Below, piece by piece: positions 45,652 to 57,130 of a DNA stretch of 64,000 nt. Within the stretch, counting starts at the first letter, position 1. Every line of letters begins with the position of its first letter. The translations under genes were made by a program, and so were the position numbers. The notes under the pieces are model-generated. The model was given only the letters and a program-made list of their open reading frames with translations, had not been told where the DNA came from and did no database searches. This DNA comes from Ahaetulla prasina (taxonomy: Eukaryota; Chordata; Lepidosauria; Squamata; Colubridae). Where the stretch lies: the NCBI RefSeq assembly GCF_028640845.1, contig NC_080546.1, positions 33,371,520-33,435,519 on the forward strand. The letters are read 5' to 3'.

Positions 45652-46023
45652 AGCTCTGAGGCATATGACCAGAGTGTGAGGCATCAGGAAAAAATATCTT
45701 GAAATTTAAAAATCCATGTATGTAAAAATAAGAAACAAAGGAGCAAGTTTAGTTTAAGGTGGATAGTTAACTGCCAAAACCTTTAAAGTGGAATGGAATA
45801 AAGTATTCCTCTCTGGTGAAGAATAAAAAGAATCCTCAACTTTTCACTGTCCTTGCTTCCTTCCTCACCTACCACACTAATGAATCAATGGAGAATAAGA
45901 ATAACTGCATCTTAAGCGCTTTTACAATTGTTAAGAATTTAGCTTTTATGTGCAATAAATTTACTATTTAAAAATTGCAAACAAACTTAACTTTATATTA
46001 TTATCAGTAGTAATTTTTCTTAC

Positions 46024-46358
46024 CTGTTTCCCATCCAGTGTGCAAATTCTCTTAACAACGCCTGAATCTAACTTAATAGCTTCTGTTATATCAGTCAACA
46101 CTTGGTCAAAGGAATGAGCAGTTTTTTTATTCAGCAAAATTCTCACAGCTTTTCGTGGCTTCACTCCACTGCGTATAACAGTTACCAGTTTAGGTTTAAT
46201 GAAGTCTTTGCTCTCCCTTATTTCACTTTTTGCAGATGTTAAAGATGTGAATGATCGAGATGACCCAGATTTTATGTTGACAGACCAATTTGGATTAACA
46301 TTCTTAGTATAATCAACTTTCCGAAATGGCTCATTGGAAGCGCATACATAACTTTCAC
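46024..46358 (-). CDS. DCLK2: DCLK2 visible exon 2: end of DC repeat 1 and most of DC repeat 2
   Basis: 335 nt between a CCTCCCTAG acceptor (AG at 46360-46359) and a CAG|GTAAGA donor. It completes the Gly codon of the previous exon and reads [17 protein letters not shown], closing the first DC repeat. A short Ser-rich linker follows, then the second DC repeat ([52 protein letters not shown]). [19 protein letters not shown] is a DCLK2 signature; DCLK1 has a different SIEPFKKLEY-type sequence here. Open frame continues upstream of the acceptor, but it is intronic and has no homology. It ends on a codon boundary. Confidence 0.96.
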
Positions 46359-46439
46359 CTAGGGAGGAGGAAAAAGAAGAAAGAAGGAAGATGTTATTTC
46401 TTTTGTTCTCACTCAATATGCTTTCAATAATCAATTATC

Positions 46440-46490
46440 TATACATGTGTGTATATGTATATATGTATATGTATATATGTATGAGTATAT
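46440..46490. repeat. (TATATG)n-like microsatellite next to exon 2
   Basis: TATACATGTGTGTATATGTA then TATATGTATATGTATATATG, about 80 bp upstream of the exon 2 acceptor on the coding strand, outside the pyrimidine tract. Confidence 0.8.
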
Positions 46491-48501
46491 AATACTCATT
46501 GGAGTATTTGCAAATGCTTCATTTTTGAAATAGTCCAAAGGTAAAGAAAGGTATTAATAAAACTATGACATTCAAGGAAAACCTCTGGATTAAGTTAATA
46601 ATATCAAGCCCAGCATTTTTTTCTTAGAATAATAAATATATATCATTAGGAAGGTGACAAAGAAAGCATTAAGGAAAGAGCTCTTGCATTTTGTTAAAAC
46701 CAGGAACTAATATTCAATAGCCTGCTGTCTTTTATATTGGGCTATTAGTCCTTGTTACTAAGAATTACTAGTGTAGAATTTACACTACATTCATATTGGA
46801 AACAAAAACAATAGTTTCTCCAGTGCTATGAATTTGGCAGTCATTGATGTTAAATATTCAGGAATATTTATGTAATGTTTTTCATCTCAATCCTAGCAAT
46901 TTTAGATATACTTATGCCCTTACAATGAACCTGAAAAAACCTTTGCTGATAACAATAGACTACTGAGAATATAGAGATATCTTTCTCCATTATGCCCTCT
47001 CTACTAGAACAACATAGAGAAAAGGATGGAACCATCCTTATTAGGATACCAAAAAGCCATAGGAGCTTGCTTTTCTTAGGGCATAAGTAGCACTCTGTAC
47101 TAGTGTTCATAATTGATTATGTTGCTGGAATATAAGGCACTCACACTTATAATCGGAATGGTATATGCACCTTTGTAAAACAAACAAATGACATTCACTT
47201 GATTCTTATTCAGTTTCAACAAGCAGCACAGACCTATAAATTCTGCCTTCTTAAAGTAGCTAGTAATTAGTCAGCATTTTGTGAAAGAGAAGACAGAATT
47301 TATCAGCAATCCATCTAGCCGTGACAGCCAATCAAAATAATACAGAAATGCTGGATTTACAGTTCTTGCTAGTAAGTTCCTTCCATTTCAAAGGAATCTA
47401 AAGGCTGAATCAGTATAATAATGTAAAGATTAGAGTTACCTAGATAAATACACTGATATAAACCAAAAGTCTTAGATTGTATGTCATTGTCCTGGGAGGG
47501 CAGCCACTTGGGATAAAAGTCACAAAAATGAAACACTATCAAAATTCTCTCTGACTTGCCCTATAAATGACACTGTTAATGTCACTTCCTCTAAGCCCCG
47601 TCAGAGCACTGGAAGTAAGCCACTGGCAAGAACAACGCAGCACTAATTTGGAGCCTGAAGTGGCTTGGTCTGTTACTTAACTGGAAACAACCTTTCCCCC
47701 CCCCTTATTTAACCATATCACTGCACTATATTCAGTCAACATAAGCAATACTACAGGCTATTTGGTAGAAAAAATGTTCTTTCTCAATGTACCTGATTAA
47801 GGCCCATCCAACTCTTCATTTGATTCTCATGTGATGAATATTTACAAATGAGATTTCAAATTACATATGTTTATTATAGACCTCTCCCAAAACCCGGAGA
47901 GGAATTGGGTGTAATTTTTCTTCCAGGAATAGTTAGCACTTCACACAGTACCTTTTTATAAGAGAAATTGTGCAGACAGAAATACTACATGGATATGGAA
48001 GGAAACCTTGCAGTGGCCAGCATGACCTGTTCCTTCCTTTGTTTTCTCCCCTGGGATCTTAAGCAGTCGGAAAAGCAATGCACCGCACCTGGTTTCCAAT
48101 TATAAAAGGAAAATGCTGAGAGCTCCGGATTATCTCTGCGTGGGTGTGTTTGGAGAAAGATTTGTGTTGTGTGAGAGAACAGAAAGAAAGGAAGAAGATG
48201 TAGCCAACAGAGTGAAGCAGCTGTCAGCTCAACAGGCAACTGATAGTAAAGGAAGCGCAAGCTTAAAGTTCAGCAAACCAGAAGCAAACAAGGTGAAGGG
48301 AAAAGTGGAGCCCAACAGCTTCACCACTCCAGCAGCTGGTCCGACATTTGGCTTTTCTCACCTCTGCACAGGCTGAGAAACTGCTTCAGCAATGGTTCAG
48401 AACAGCAAGACAGCAACAGAGGTCAACTTGAATGTGGTTAAATGATGGCTAAAGACTTTGGTATAAATTCAATCAACATAAGTGTTATAGATGATTTATA
48501 A

Positions 48502-49027
48502 CAGGGGTAGTCAACCTTTTTATACTTACTGCCCACTTTTGTATCTCTGTTAGTAGTAACATTTTCTAACCACCCACCAGTTCCACAGTAATGGTGATTT
48601 ATAAAGTGTATCATTGTCTGCACATGCCTCTCGCGCATCGTGGATTGGGTTTGGGGGGTGGGTGCCGGCTAGAAGTTCTGTTTGTCTGTTACAGCTGGGT
48701 GGTGTGGGGGGAGATGCGCGAGCTATTCTGGGATGAGGCTCTTTTGTTTGTGGTCGCACTATAGTGCCATTTAGTTTCACTTACATAACATGAACTAAAC
48801 TTATGCGCGGGCGATACAGATAGTATATTTTCAGAAATTTAAATTCTCATGGGGAATTTTATGAAAACCTAATGAAAATGTTTTTAAATAATGCTATGAA
48901 ATTTTTTAAAATGTCAATTAAATAAAAAAAAAGGAAAGTGCTTCAGTATCAAACAAAACCCCTACCACCCACCATGAAAGCTGGAATGCCCAGTAGTGGG
49001 CAGTAGGGACCAGGTTGACTACCATTG
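48502..49027. mobile_element. hAT-type MITE, 'CAGGGGTAGTCAACCT' ends, 526 bp
   Basis: TIRs CAGGGGTAGTCAACCT and, reversed, CAATGGTAGTCAACCT match at 14 of 16 positions. A perfect 8-bp duplication ATTTATAA lies at 48494-48501 and 49028-49035. There is no transposase; the interior is partly GC-rich (48620-48730). Confidence 0.92.
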
Positions 49028-50427
49028 ATTTATAAGAATAAGATACAGGCATAGCTGTTAGTATAAGTAACAATGTAAGCTTAATAACAAGTGGTAAGAT
49101 AGAAGCCAGTACAACAAGTTCATTAAATTTTCTGTAATAAACGTCTCCCTGAAAACGCAGAAGATAAAAACAATATGTTTGTTGCTGGCCTCTACTATTT
49201 CCTCAAAATATTCCCTTGCATTTAGGGGCAGTATTGAGACAGTACAGCACCCAAGCAAATCATATGCTAGTCTTCAATGAAAACAAAAATAGAACCAGGA
49301 AAATGGAGTTTGGTCCTAGAAGAATTGGAGCTCTACAAAAGATTGTCAATATTTTCAGTATCACTCTCTAGATACATATCCATATATAAGAGGTTGTGTA
49401 AGGCAGTTGGAAATGCAGAAAAAGGAAGAACTGGTTGGAGATAAGGCAGATCCTAAGTACCACCGCAAAGAAAAGCAATTTCATCTGATGCCTGGCTACA
49501 GATAAGGAGACATATGATTAGGCAGCAAGATGACAAAAGAAAAGCCAGAAGGAAAGAGGATTAAATTGTGGAGAGAATCTGAATGGCTAGAAAGAGAGAA
49601 GGAAGAAGGAAGGAATTCCAGGACACGGAAGGAGCTTGTTTGAGGGAAACTCCAGTCCTCTCAAACACACAAACATTCAACTGTGACTAGTGGACATAAA
49701 GGCCTTAAATATCTGAGGATCTTCAAACTTTCATAGGATGAATACATAATCATTCTTTGTAATGGCCTAAGGAAGAGTAGATAATTTGGCTAGTTCTATG
49801 TTTTAACAGGAAAAACTTTAGGAACACAAACATGGCTCCCTTCAGAAGAAGACTTTGACTGTAATTGAGTAAAAGAGGGCTATATTGTATAGATATATGA
49901 AGTACTGACAAATGTTCAGGCCAACTTACATGAAGGAGAGAATTATGAACAAGATTAGAAGAGTTAGGATGAAAGTGGTTAAACCCAGAAATACATGGTA
50001 AGAAAACTGGATGAAATTGTGTCAGCATATTTTATCTAATTTTGCCATCTTCTGTTTCTGAAAGCTGCATCCCTTGAAAAAGGATTACTTAGCATCATTA
50101 AAATCTGAAAAGGTCAGAAAAGGGTTTGAAATTGGAAAAGGACCAAGGCGTTGTCAAGTGTTGACTGGCAAAGTAACACTGAAAAAAAAAAAGAGATGGC
50201 ATAGGAAATTTTCCTGATCAGAAGCCAATAAGATACCTACTGCCTACTGGGAATATAAAATGCTATACCAGTGTAAACCAGGGCATATGCTTCCAACAGA
50301 TCCAGCATTATGGGGATAATGGACATTCAAAGACAGACAAATGTTTGTGTAAGGCTGATAAAAGTAGAAGACATTCAATAAATAGAGAATTTAACTTTGC
50401 CCTGGGATTTAAATAGAGGACAGGAGC

Positions 50428-52257
50428 GAGACGACTTCCGGTATCCAGTGGCAACGGACGTCTGGAAGGTTTCTCCTGCCTCCAGCGCCCGAATCCGGCC
50501 GCCGCCGAGGCCCTCAGGGGCCAGGTGTTCCGAAAAGGACACCTGCCGTACGGACGGCTCGCCAGGGGTCTCCCAGCCGACATACAGGACTGTGGGGACC
50601 GATGCTGGCGCGTCCTAGGCTTGGCGGGGTTCGGAGGCCACAGGCCGCGGCCATTATTTTGGTCGTCGCCTGGGCCGCTGTGCCCGGTGACACCGGGGCA
50701 TTGGATTTATAACTGCAGCAGCCTGGTGGTGAACAGGGCACGGAGTAGAATTGAGGAGGAGAAGGGAAGGGAATATCGGTAAACGTGAGTGGAGTGCTCC
50801 GGAGTGCGGGGGGGTTTTCTCTCCCCTGCGGTTGGAAGGAGCACGAGTTATTTTGGAGAGAGGAGAACTTAAAATAAGAAGATTACGCCTTTTGTCCAGC
50901 TCACGAGAGAAGAGCTGATGAAGAAATTTAGGAGGGAAGGTTTGAGGCCCCCTCCTTCTGGGGAACAGTGGTGGCGCCCAGCTTCCGCCTTCACTATGAG
51001 AATTTTGATGACATCACTTCCTTCGGCTTCCTGGTTGACTAACTGTACTCTGGACTCGTTGCTCCTGTGAGTGCCCCTGGTGGATCCGGAGGAAATTACA
51101 AGGATACTGTGCTTGCCTGAGGATTTTGATTCTTTTTTTCAAATGGCAAAAGGTCAGAGACCAACTGCTGGAGAGATGGAGAGAATTCTGGAAAAGTTAT
51201 CCAATATGGACAAGAAACTGGATGATTTGCAAAGAGGCCAAACGGAAATAAGAGAAGAAATTGTGACTATCCAAAAGGATTTAAAGGATACTCAACAAGT
51301 CTCAGCAGAAAACAAGCAGAAAGTGGAAGGTCTGAGGGTGAAATGCGGCAGTGCAGAAAAGAGAGGAGACGACAGGCAATGCTGTGCTTGGACTACAGAT
51401 GGATAAAATGTCTTATTTCCTTAGGTTTCAAAATTTGGAAGAAGTGGACCAAGAAGACTTGAGAGATGTTGTGACTAAATTGTTGGGAGAATTTCTTGGG
51501 AGAAGTGTTGATTTCATGAATTGGGATGTGGATCGAGTTTATAGAGTTAATTAGCAATATGCACGCACGCATGCAGTTCCCAGAGAGGTTCATGTCAAAT
51601 TTGTGAGAAGAGGCGAGATGAAATTCTTAGAAAACATAGGAGTGGGGCACTGATTTACAGGGGCAGGAGATAGCCATTCTGAGGCAGATTCCCAGACAGG
51701 TGCGTGAAAAAGAAAGAAATATTATTTTTGTCAAGCAAATTGTACCAGAAGGAGTGGGCTTCAGATGGCTGATGCCAGAGGATTGATGATTTTCGGGAGG
51801 GCATTACGAAAAAATCAGTACAATTGCGGAGGCTACGGCCTATGTGGAGGAACACAAAGCCTTCCTGGAATCAGATGACCCAGGAATTGAAGAAGGGAGG
51901 TTATAGATCATGGGGCTGAGCGGCTGCCGCTGTTGCGGCCCTGGAGTTGGGTCAGGCTGAACCCAGAGTTCTGAGATCCAAAACTAGGAAGTGATAAAGA
52001 TATTTGGGATTGTGTTGGTTTTCCTTATTCTCTTTTGTACGATATTCTGTTTATTCTTGACTCTTCTTTATTACGTATTTAAAATTTGCAAACTTTGCTA
52101 CTTCGTGTCACCTGCTTGCCTTATGGCTGTTGTATGTGTTAAAAAATTTGAGTAAAATTCTTATTTTAGATAAGAAAAATGAAAATTTACCATACCTGAT
52201 ATGTATTTGTATAAACCTTTTTTGACTAATAAAAACTTTTTGAACAAAAAAAAAAAA
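50428..52257 (+). mobile_element. L1-type element with 5' UTR and ORF1 but no ORF2 (HAL1-like)
   Basis: About 1.83 kb bounded by a 14-17-bp duplication, AAATAGAGGACAGGAGC, at 50411-50427 and 52258-52274 (the first A's merge with the poly(A) tail). Order: a GC- and CpG-rich 5' UTR (50428 to about 51070), a broken ORF1 (about 51071-51905), a roughly 340-bp 3' UTR with TAATAAAAACTTTTTGAAC, then poly(A). No RT or endonuclease coding sequence is present. A complete 5' end and TSD argue against simple 5' truncation: either ORF2 was deleted internally, or this is a non-autonomous ORF1-only family like mammalian HAL1. Confidence 0.85.
51071..51905 (+). pseudogene. Broken L1 ORF1 (coiled coil, RRM, C-terminal domain)
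   Basis: The first frame is open from 51071 with the first ATG at 51143 (MAKGQRPTAGEMERILEKLS). It gives a heptad-like coiled coil (LSNMDKKLDDLQRGQTEIRE, then IVTIQKDLKDTQQ) and runs to about 51404. After a frameshift, 51351-51552 encodes MSYFLRFQNLEEVDQEDLRD then VTKLLGEFLG and DVDRVYRVN, the RRM-like RNA-binding part of L1 ORF1p, ending in an in-frame TAG at 51552. Further pieces downstream (VPREVHVKFVRRGEMKF; KERNIIFVKQIVPEG region in shifted frames) are the C-terminal domain. ORF1p is the RNA-binding chaperone of L1. The copy is not functional. Confidence 0.85.
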
Positions 52258-53345
52258 AAATAGAGGACAGGAGCAAAGATTCTTCACTAAAAGAAGCTGG
52301 GAAACAGTAAAAGAAGGAAATAAAGATAAGGAAAATGTGAATCACATAATTAAGTTACTAAAATTAATCCTAATGTTACAAAGTATATATAAATAAAACT
52401 TCTTCTTTGGCAGATAGTTAATGTTAAGTAGGTATGTTGATCAATTCTAAATCAAGAATGTTTTTTGTCTTCCCTCCTTTTATGCCACCAGATTAGAAAA
52501 ACAAGTTTCACACCAACTTTTGCAAATAAATGTGAGTCAGTCTGAAATAATTTGCTATAGTGATCGCATGTTAATTAACTCACACTCCTACACACAAACT
52601 AAACCCCATTTATTTTAGTAACTGAAGTCTATCGGAACTGTATTCTGTTTTCTTTCAAAGCAACCATGTGAACTATAGAGAAATGTGGTATAAGGTGCTG
52701 CTAGAAAATCAAATTTTGACTCATCCATAAAGTTTAATGGTCTATTATAAAGCTTAGGTGGAGACAGAAATAATATGTATTGTCTTACACTCCTAAGGTG
52801 GGATATGATTTCAAAATAATGGATATTAATTCTTTAAAATAAATTATGCAGCTGAAATAGTTACTCCCTGGAATAAATTTAAGTGCAGCCCCTCAGTTTA
52901 GTTTGAAGCAGTATTAACAAACTTTCAAATTTCATCTATAAAAATAAAAATGATACATTTATATCCTATATTATTTCTAAAATAGGAAAAATACTTGGGG
53001 AAAATATTTAGCATAATCAGGTTAATTCTTCCTTAGGAACCAGGAAACTTATGGTACCTTAAGACTTAGATAAATATTTATAGATCAGAGATTGCTGCAT
53101 AAATTGCATAATGTTTACCAACATGAGGCAATTTATTCATTATTATAATTACATCTTATCTGGGTTCATGGATAAAAGTTGTTGTAAAATTCCATTTTTA
53201 TTTCACAATTAATTTGAAAATAGAATCTATACTATATACTGAATCTTTCTTTGGAACTAGGTATTGGACACAAAAACATTTATTGTTACTTATTACCAAA
53301 AAAAGTGTATGCATCCAGCTGCCACTAAGACAGTCTGCTGTCTAA

Positions 53346-53520
53346 AATAGGAGTCTCCAAACCTTGCTTCATGGATTAGCACCCCAGGCTGTGCAAACAA
53401 GTGAAACTCATTTGCAGGATGCAGGCAACACATGAAACCATGTCCCCTCCAATCCGCGAAAAACTCTCTCTACAGAACCGGCCCCTAGTGCCTAAAAGGT
53501 TGAGGGTGTCGTCTACTGCA
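53346..53520. repeat. Possible hAT-type MITE remnant
   Basis: TAGGAGTCTCCAAACCTTGC on the left and GGCCCCTAGTGCCTAAAAGG then TTGAGG on the right resemble a common amniote MITE with GGGGTCTCCAACCTTGGC ends. No target-site duplication was found. Confidence 0.4.
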
Positions 53521-53896
53521 CAGATATCTACAGCTTGCTAGAATCCACGTACTGACCCAAGAGAACCCATTATGGGCAGGAAGAAACTAAATCTGACCAA
53601 AGGTGTCAGCTCCACCTTAATATCATTTATGACAATTTATTACAGGATCTAAACATGCAATCTATAGAATTATGAATTCATATTCTGTTCTTAATAATAC
53701 CAAATCCTGGGACATGCAGATCAAAATTGAGCATTTGTGGAAAAAGAAATCATCAACCGTGACTGGAGCCCTCAGAGCAAAACCTTAAAGGACTCCCTCT
53801 ATATTTGAGAAGTTTAACTTTATTGTATCTAAACACCCCAATTTTAAAAAAATAACCCACTTTGCTTGGAACTTCCAACATTCTTGGAACTTCCTG

Positions 53897-54015
53897 TGTT
53901 ACAAAATGAGGACCCAGATTATTGGAGACAATATGCTGACTCTGTAAAGCACCTAGAGAGGGCTGTAAAGAACTATGAAGCGGCATATAAGTCTAAGTGC
54001 TATTGCTATTCTTAG
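53897..54015 (+). repeat. SINE, 'CTATTGCTATT' tail family, 3' half
   Basis: AAATGAGGACCCAGATTATT then GAGACAATATGCTGACTCTG, then AGCGGCATATAAGTCTAAGT and GCTATTGCTATT. The tRNA head is missing. Confidence 0.82.
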
Positions 54016-54240
54016 GCACTACCTTAATAATTTTTGAATTATTAAACTTTCCCCATTCTTAAACTATAAATTTAATTGCAGATTACTCAATAGTAATAAA
54101 TGTATATACTAGCAGACCTGTGAGATTATCTTGTCTCACTGGTATTAATGCCATCCTTTGCTGGTAATAGTCTATTATTCTTTTTGTAAAAAAAGAAACT
54201 AAATCCAAACAAAAATATGACAATTTTCAAAAAGCTAGAG

Positions 54241-54571
54241 CTATGATGGCGAACCTATGGCATGTGTGCCAGAGGTGGCATGCAGCGCCCTCTCTATGGG
54301 CATGCGAGCCGTTGCTCCAGTTCAGCTCTGCCACACGTGTGTGCACACCTCCTGCTGGCCAGCTGGTCTTCAGGTCTCTGCCACGCATGCATGGGGTGTG
54401 TGCCTGTGGGAGAATGGGCATGCATGCGCTGGGGGTGGGGCATGTGCAAGGGGCATGCACATGCATGTGTGTGGGGTGGGACACAAGCGGGGGCATGCAC
54501 ACATTGCATTTGGCGGGTTCGGGAGCGCGCACGCTTTGGGCACTCGGTCCGGAAAAGGATAGCCATCACTG
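54241..54571. mobile_element. hAT-type MITE, 'GATGGCGAACCTATGGCA' ends, 331 bp
   Basis: The left end CTATGATGGCGAACCTATGG and, reversed, right end CAGTGATGGCTATCCTTTTC match imperfectly. 8-bp repeats AGCTAGAG (54233-54240) and AGCTAGAC (54572-54579) match at seven positions. The interior is GC-rich with ATGCAC and GTGTGTG runs; overlapping frames of about 100 codons on both strands are due to composition. Confidence 0.85.
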
Positions 54572-54738
54572 AGCTAGACGGTCTGTTGTTAACTTTAAAA
54601 TACCCATTTTTGAACAAAGGCACAGCAAGGGCAAGTTTTCCTCATGAAAGAAATAAGTAACTATGAAACAAAAGATTCCACTGTAGAAATGACGACAAAG
54701 GACTTATTTTTACAATCATGTATGCAGAGTGTGTGTAT

Positions 54739-54768
54739 GTGTGTATTATACACACACACACACACATA
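54739..54768. repeat. Short (CA)n/(TG)n run
   Basis: GTGTGTATTATACACACACA then CACACACA forms a small near-palindromic dinucleotide run. Confidence 0.8.
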
Positions 54769-55338
54769 TAGTATCTCAGTTCATCAATGCATATATATTA
54801 TTATCAGTTTTCTAAATGATCACATAAGATAGCTGCTTCTGTCTTGCATCTCTCTCTCAATCACAGATACATTTGTAACACATAATTCAGATACTTTACA
54901 TCATAATAAGGCTGCTAGTCTTTAAGTTGCTACAATGTTTAAGAGTTTGTGATCAACTAATGTAGCAATTGTTTTTTTTTTATTTAACAGTAACTTTTTA
55001 AAACAACAGTTATTGTTTCCAACCTACCTCTTTTGACTGATTTCCCAGACTACAACAATGTGGGCTAAAATTAATTTTATAGCGTGCCCTTACAAGTGCT
55101 AAGCAATAATTCTGAGAAAACAGTTTTATAAAAAGCCAATTAGAGAATTTTTAAAACTTATATGTTCTCTGAAATTGGTCCTCTAATCCATCTAGCCCAG
55201 TAAAACACAGGTATAACAATGTTCAGAGATTTTCAGACAACATTTCTCTGGCCATAGCTAGACATGACAGGGTTGAACTCACTCCCCTACTGAATTTTGC
55301 AAGCTTTTTTAAACAGATAAACAGCTCTTTGTAGTTAT

Positions 55339-55625
55339 TAAGGTAAAGGTTTCCACTGTCCAGTTGAGTCTGACTCTAATGAATGGTGCTTATCTCAGTT
55401 TCTTAGCTGAGGAAGTCAGAATTGTCCAAAGACATTTCCATGATCATGGGCCAGCATGATTATACACCGAGGCACATGTGAAGTGGTACCTATTTATCTA
55501 CTCACATTTTCATGCCTTCAAACTGCTAGATGGACAGGAGCTGGTGCAAGGAATGGGAGCTCACCCCATCATGCAGCTGAGCAACTGATAAGCTCAGCAC
55601 CTTTAACAGCTGAGACATCACACCT
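55339..55625 (-). repeat. Older tRNA-derived SINE ('GTAAAGG' tail family)
   Basis: ATTAAGGTAAAGGTTTCCAC at the left, CTATTTATCTACTCACATTT and TTCAAACTGCTAGATGGACA in the middle, and AAGCTCAGCACCTTTAACAG at the right. It is the same family as 4504-4860 but far more diverged, with a different subfamily spacing. Confidence 0.75.
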
Positions 55626-55949
55626 CTTCTTCATGGTTATATTCCTCCTTAAAGAGGAGTATATTTAATTTTCTATATAATGTATTGGGCCTTCTTGAAC
55701 AATATATATCTTAAGGTGATTTTGCTGCTAATGTTTCACTGGGGCAGTAAAGCATTAATGAATCATGACAGGTGAAACACTCAAATCCAATGTTTTTCTG
55801 TTATGTGATCATTTTCAAATATTACTTGGAAGTTGTGTTCAACAATTGCACTCTGCCGCTATCATAAATACCTTTGTATACACTCACTGTTCAAACTTTC
55901 TATTCATGAAGACAGGGGGGGAGGGGAATGTACAGAGCAGAGAATGTTA

Positions 55950-57130
55950 TTCCATCTGTACGGTAAGTGGGAGAGGCAGATATGGCGGAGGCAGGGGGCC
56001 ACATCATTCTTCGGGAGCACGTGTTCGATGTTTAAAAGCGATCACGTGCTCCGGCCCCTCAGTCCTCACTCGTTCCCCGGATGGTCAAGACCCTCAGAGC
56101 TTGGGTCTTCGGCTGATGCTTTGCAATGCCCGGTCCGTGGTTAACAAGGCTCCCCTGATTCGTGATCTTATTCAGAGGGAGTCCGCGGACATTATGGGCG
56201 TTACGGAGACCTGGTTGGGCACAGAGGGGGGTGTACCCCTGGTTGAACTGTGCCCTCCGGGTTTCCGTGCATTCCATCAGCCGAGGGCCCAAGGTAGGGG
56301 TGGGGGGGTGGCGGTTGTGATTAAAGAGAGTCTGGAGCCGAGGGAGTCCACTGTACCTCAGATAGCTGGTTGTGAATCCCTCCTTGTGAAGTGGGGCCAT
56401 CGGAATCAGATGGGGCTGTTGATCACGTACCTGGCTCCTTGCTGCGTGACTACAGCCCTACCTGAGCTACTAGAGGTGCTTGCTGGCGTGGCGGTTGAGA
56501 TTCCCAGACTTTTGGTCTTGGGAGATTTCAACCTGCCATCGGCCGGCTTGTCATCAACGGTGGTTCAGGAGTTCCAGGCCTCCATGACCGCCTTGGACCT
56601 GATTCAAGTAACTGATGGCCCTACACACATTGGGGGAGGCGCGCTAGACTTGATTTTTATCTCTGGTCAGTGGGTAAATGATCTGGATTTAGGAGATATA
56701 GTGAAAGAACCGGTGTCATGGTCAGATCATTTCCTTCTTCGCCTAGACTTTCGGACCGCCGCTCCCCGCCGCAGGGAGACGGAGCCAATACGTTGGTTCC
56801 GTCCCAGGCGCCTGATGGACCCGGAGAGGTTCCTGACGGAGCTTGGGCCGTTTCCTGAGGATCTTACCCACGGCACGACTGAAGAACTGGTTGCGGCTTG
56901 GGAACGGGCCGCGGCTGGGGCTTTGGACCGTGTCGTGCCTTTGCGGCCTCTGACCCGGCGTAGATCTCAATTGGCTCCCTGGTTTTCCGAGGAGCTGAGA
57001 GAGATGAAACGCCGGAGAAGACGCCTAGAGAGTATTTGGAGGTCCAGCCGTTCCGAGACTGATCGGACACTAGTGAGGTCTTTTACTAAGACCTACCTAG
57101 TGGCAATGAGGGAGGCGAAGCGTCTCTACG
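55950..57130 (+). mobile_element. L2-group LINE: 5' part with AP-type endonuclease
   Basis: A continuous frame, with codons open from 55765, encodes the endonuclease. [20 protein letters not shown] has the active-site Asn, GVTETWL the Glu, and [12 protein letters not shown] the D.N motif. [15 protein letters not shown] and SWSDHF carry the catalytic His. This is the apurinic/apyrimidinic-type nuclease of Jockey/CR1/L2 LINEs. The 5' boundary is not sharp; sequence resembling the element starts at about 55950. It has no frameshift. It runs in frame into the RT region; the copy starting at 58629 follows in the same reading phase. Confidence 0.92.

Larger units (their letters stand above)
32659..46023 (-). 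other. DCLK2: DCLK2 intron between exons 2 and 3
   Basis: A 13.4-kb intron. Named elements lie at 33040-34490, 35561-35801, 37870-39520, 41678-42005, 42753-44560 and 45080-45651. 34500-35550, 35810-37860, 39530-41660, 42030-42740, 44570-45070 and 45660-46020 show no identifiable element; parts of 36200-37080 look unusually complex (see findings). Confidence 0.8.

Noticed and set aside
45297..45684. Pro/Gly-rich frames of about 90-116 codons
   Set aside because: They arise from the 54-bp tandem units of a solo LTR, open in several frames at once.
54243..54660. Several overlapping frames of 100-130 codons on both strands
   Set aside because: They lie in a GC-rich hAT MITE and have Cys/His/Met-rich low-complexity products without homology.
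55765..55949. Start of the L2 protein at the first in-frame ATG (55765)
   Set aside because: The first 60 or so codons have no similarity to LINE proteins and lie upstream of the apparent element boundary; the frame is open by chance.
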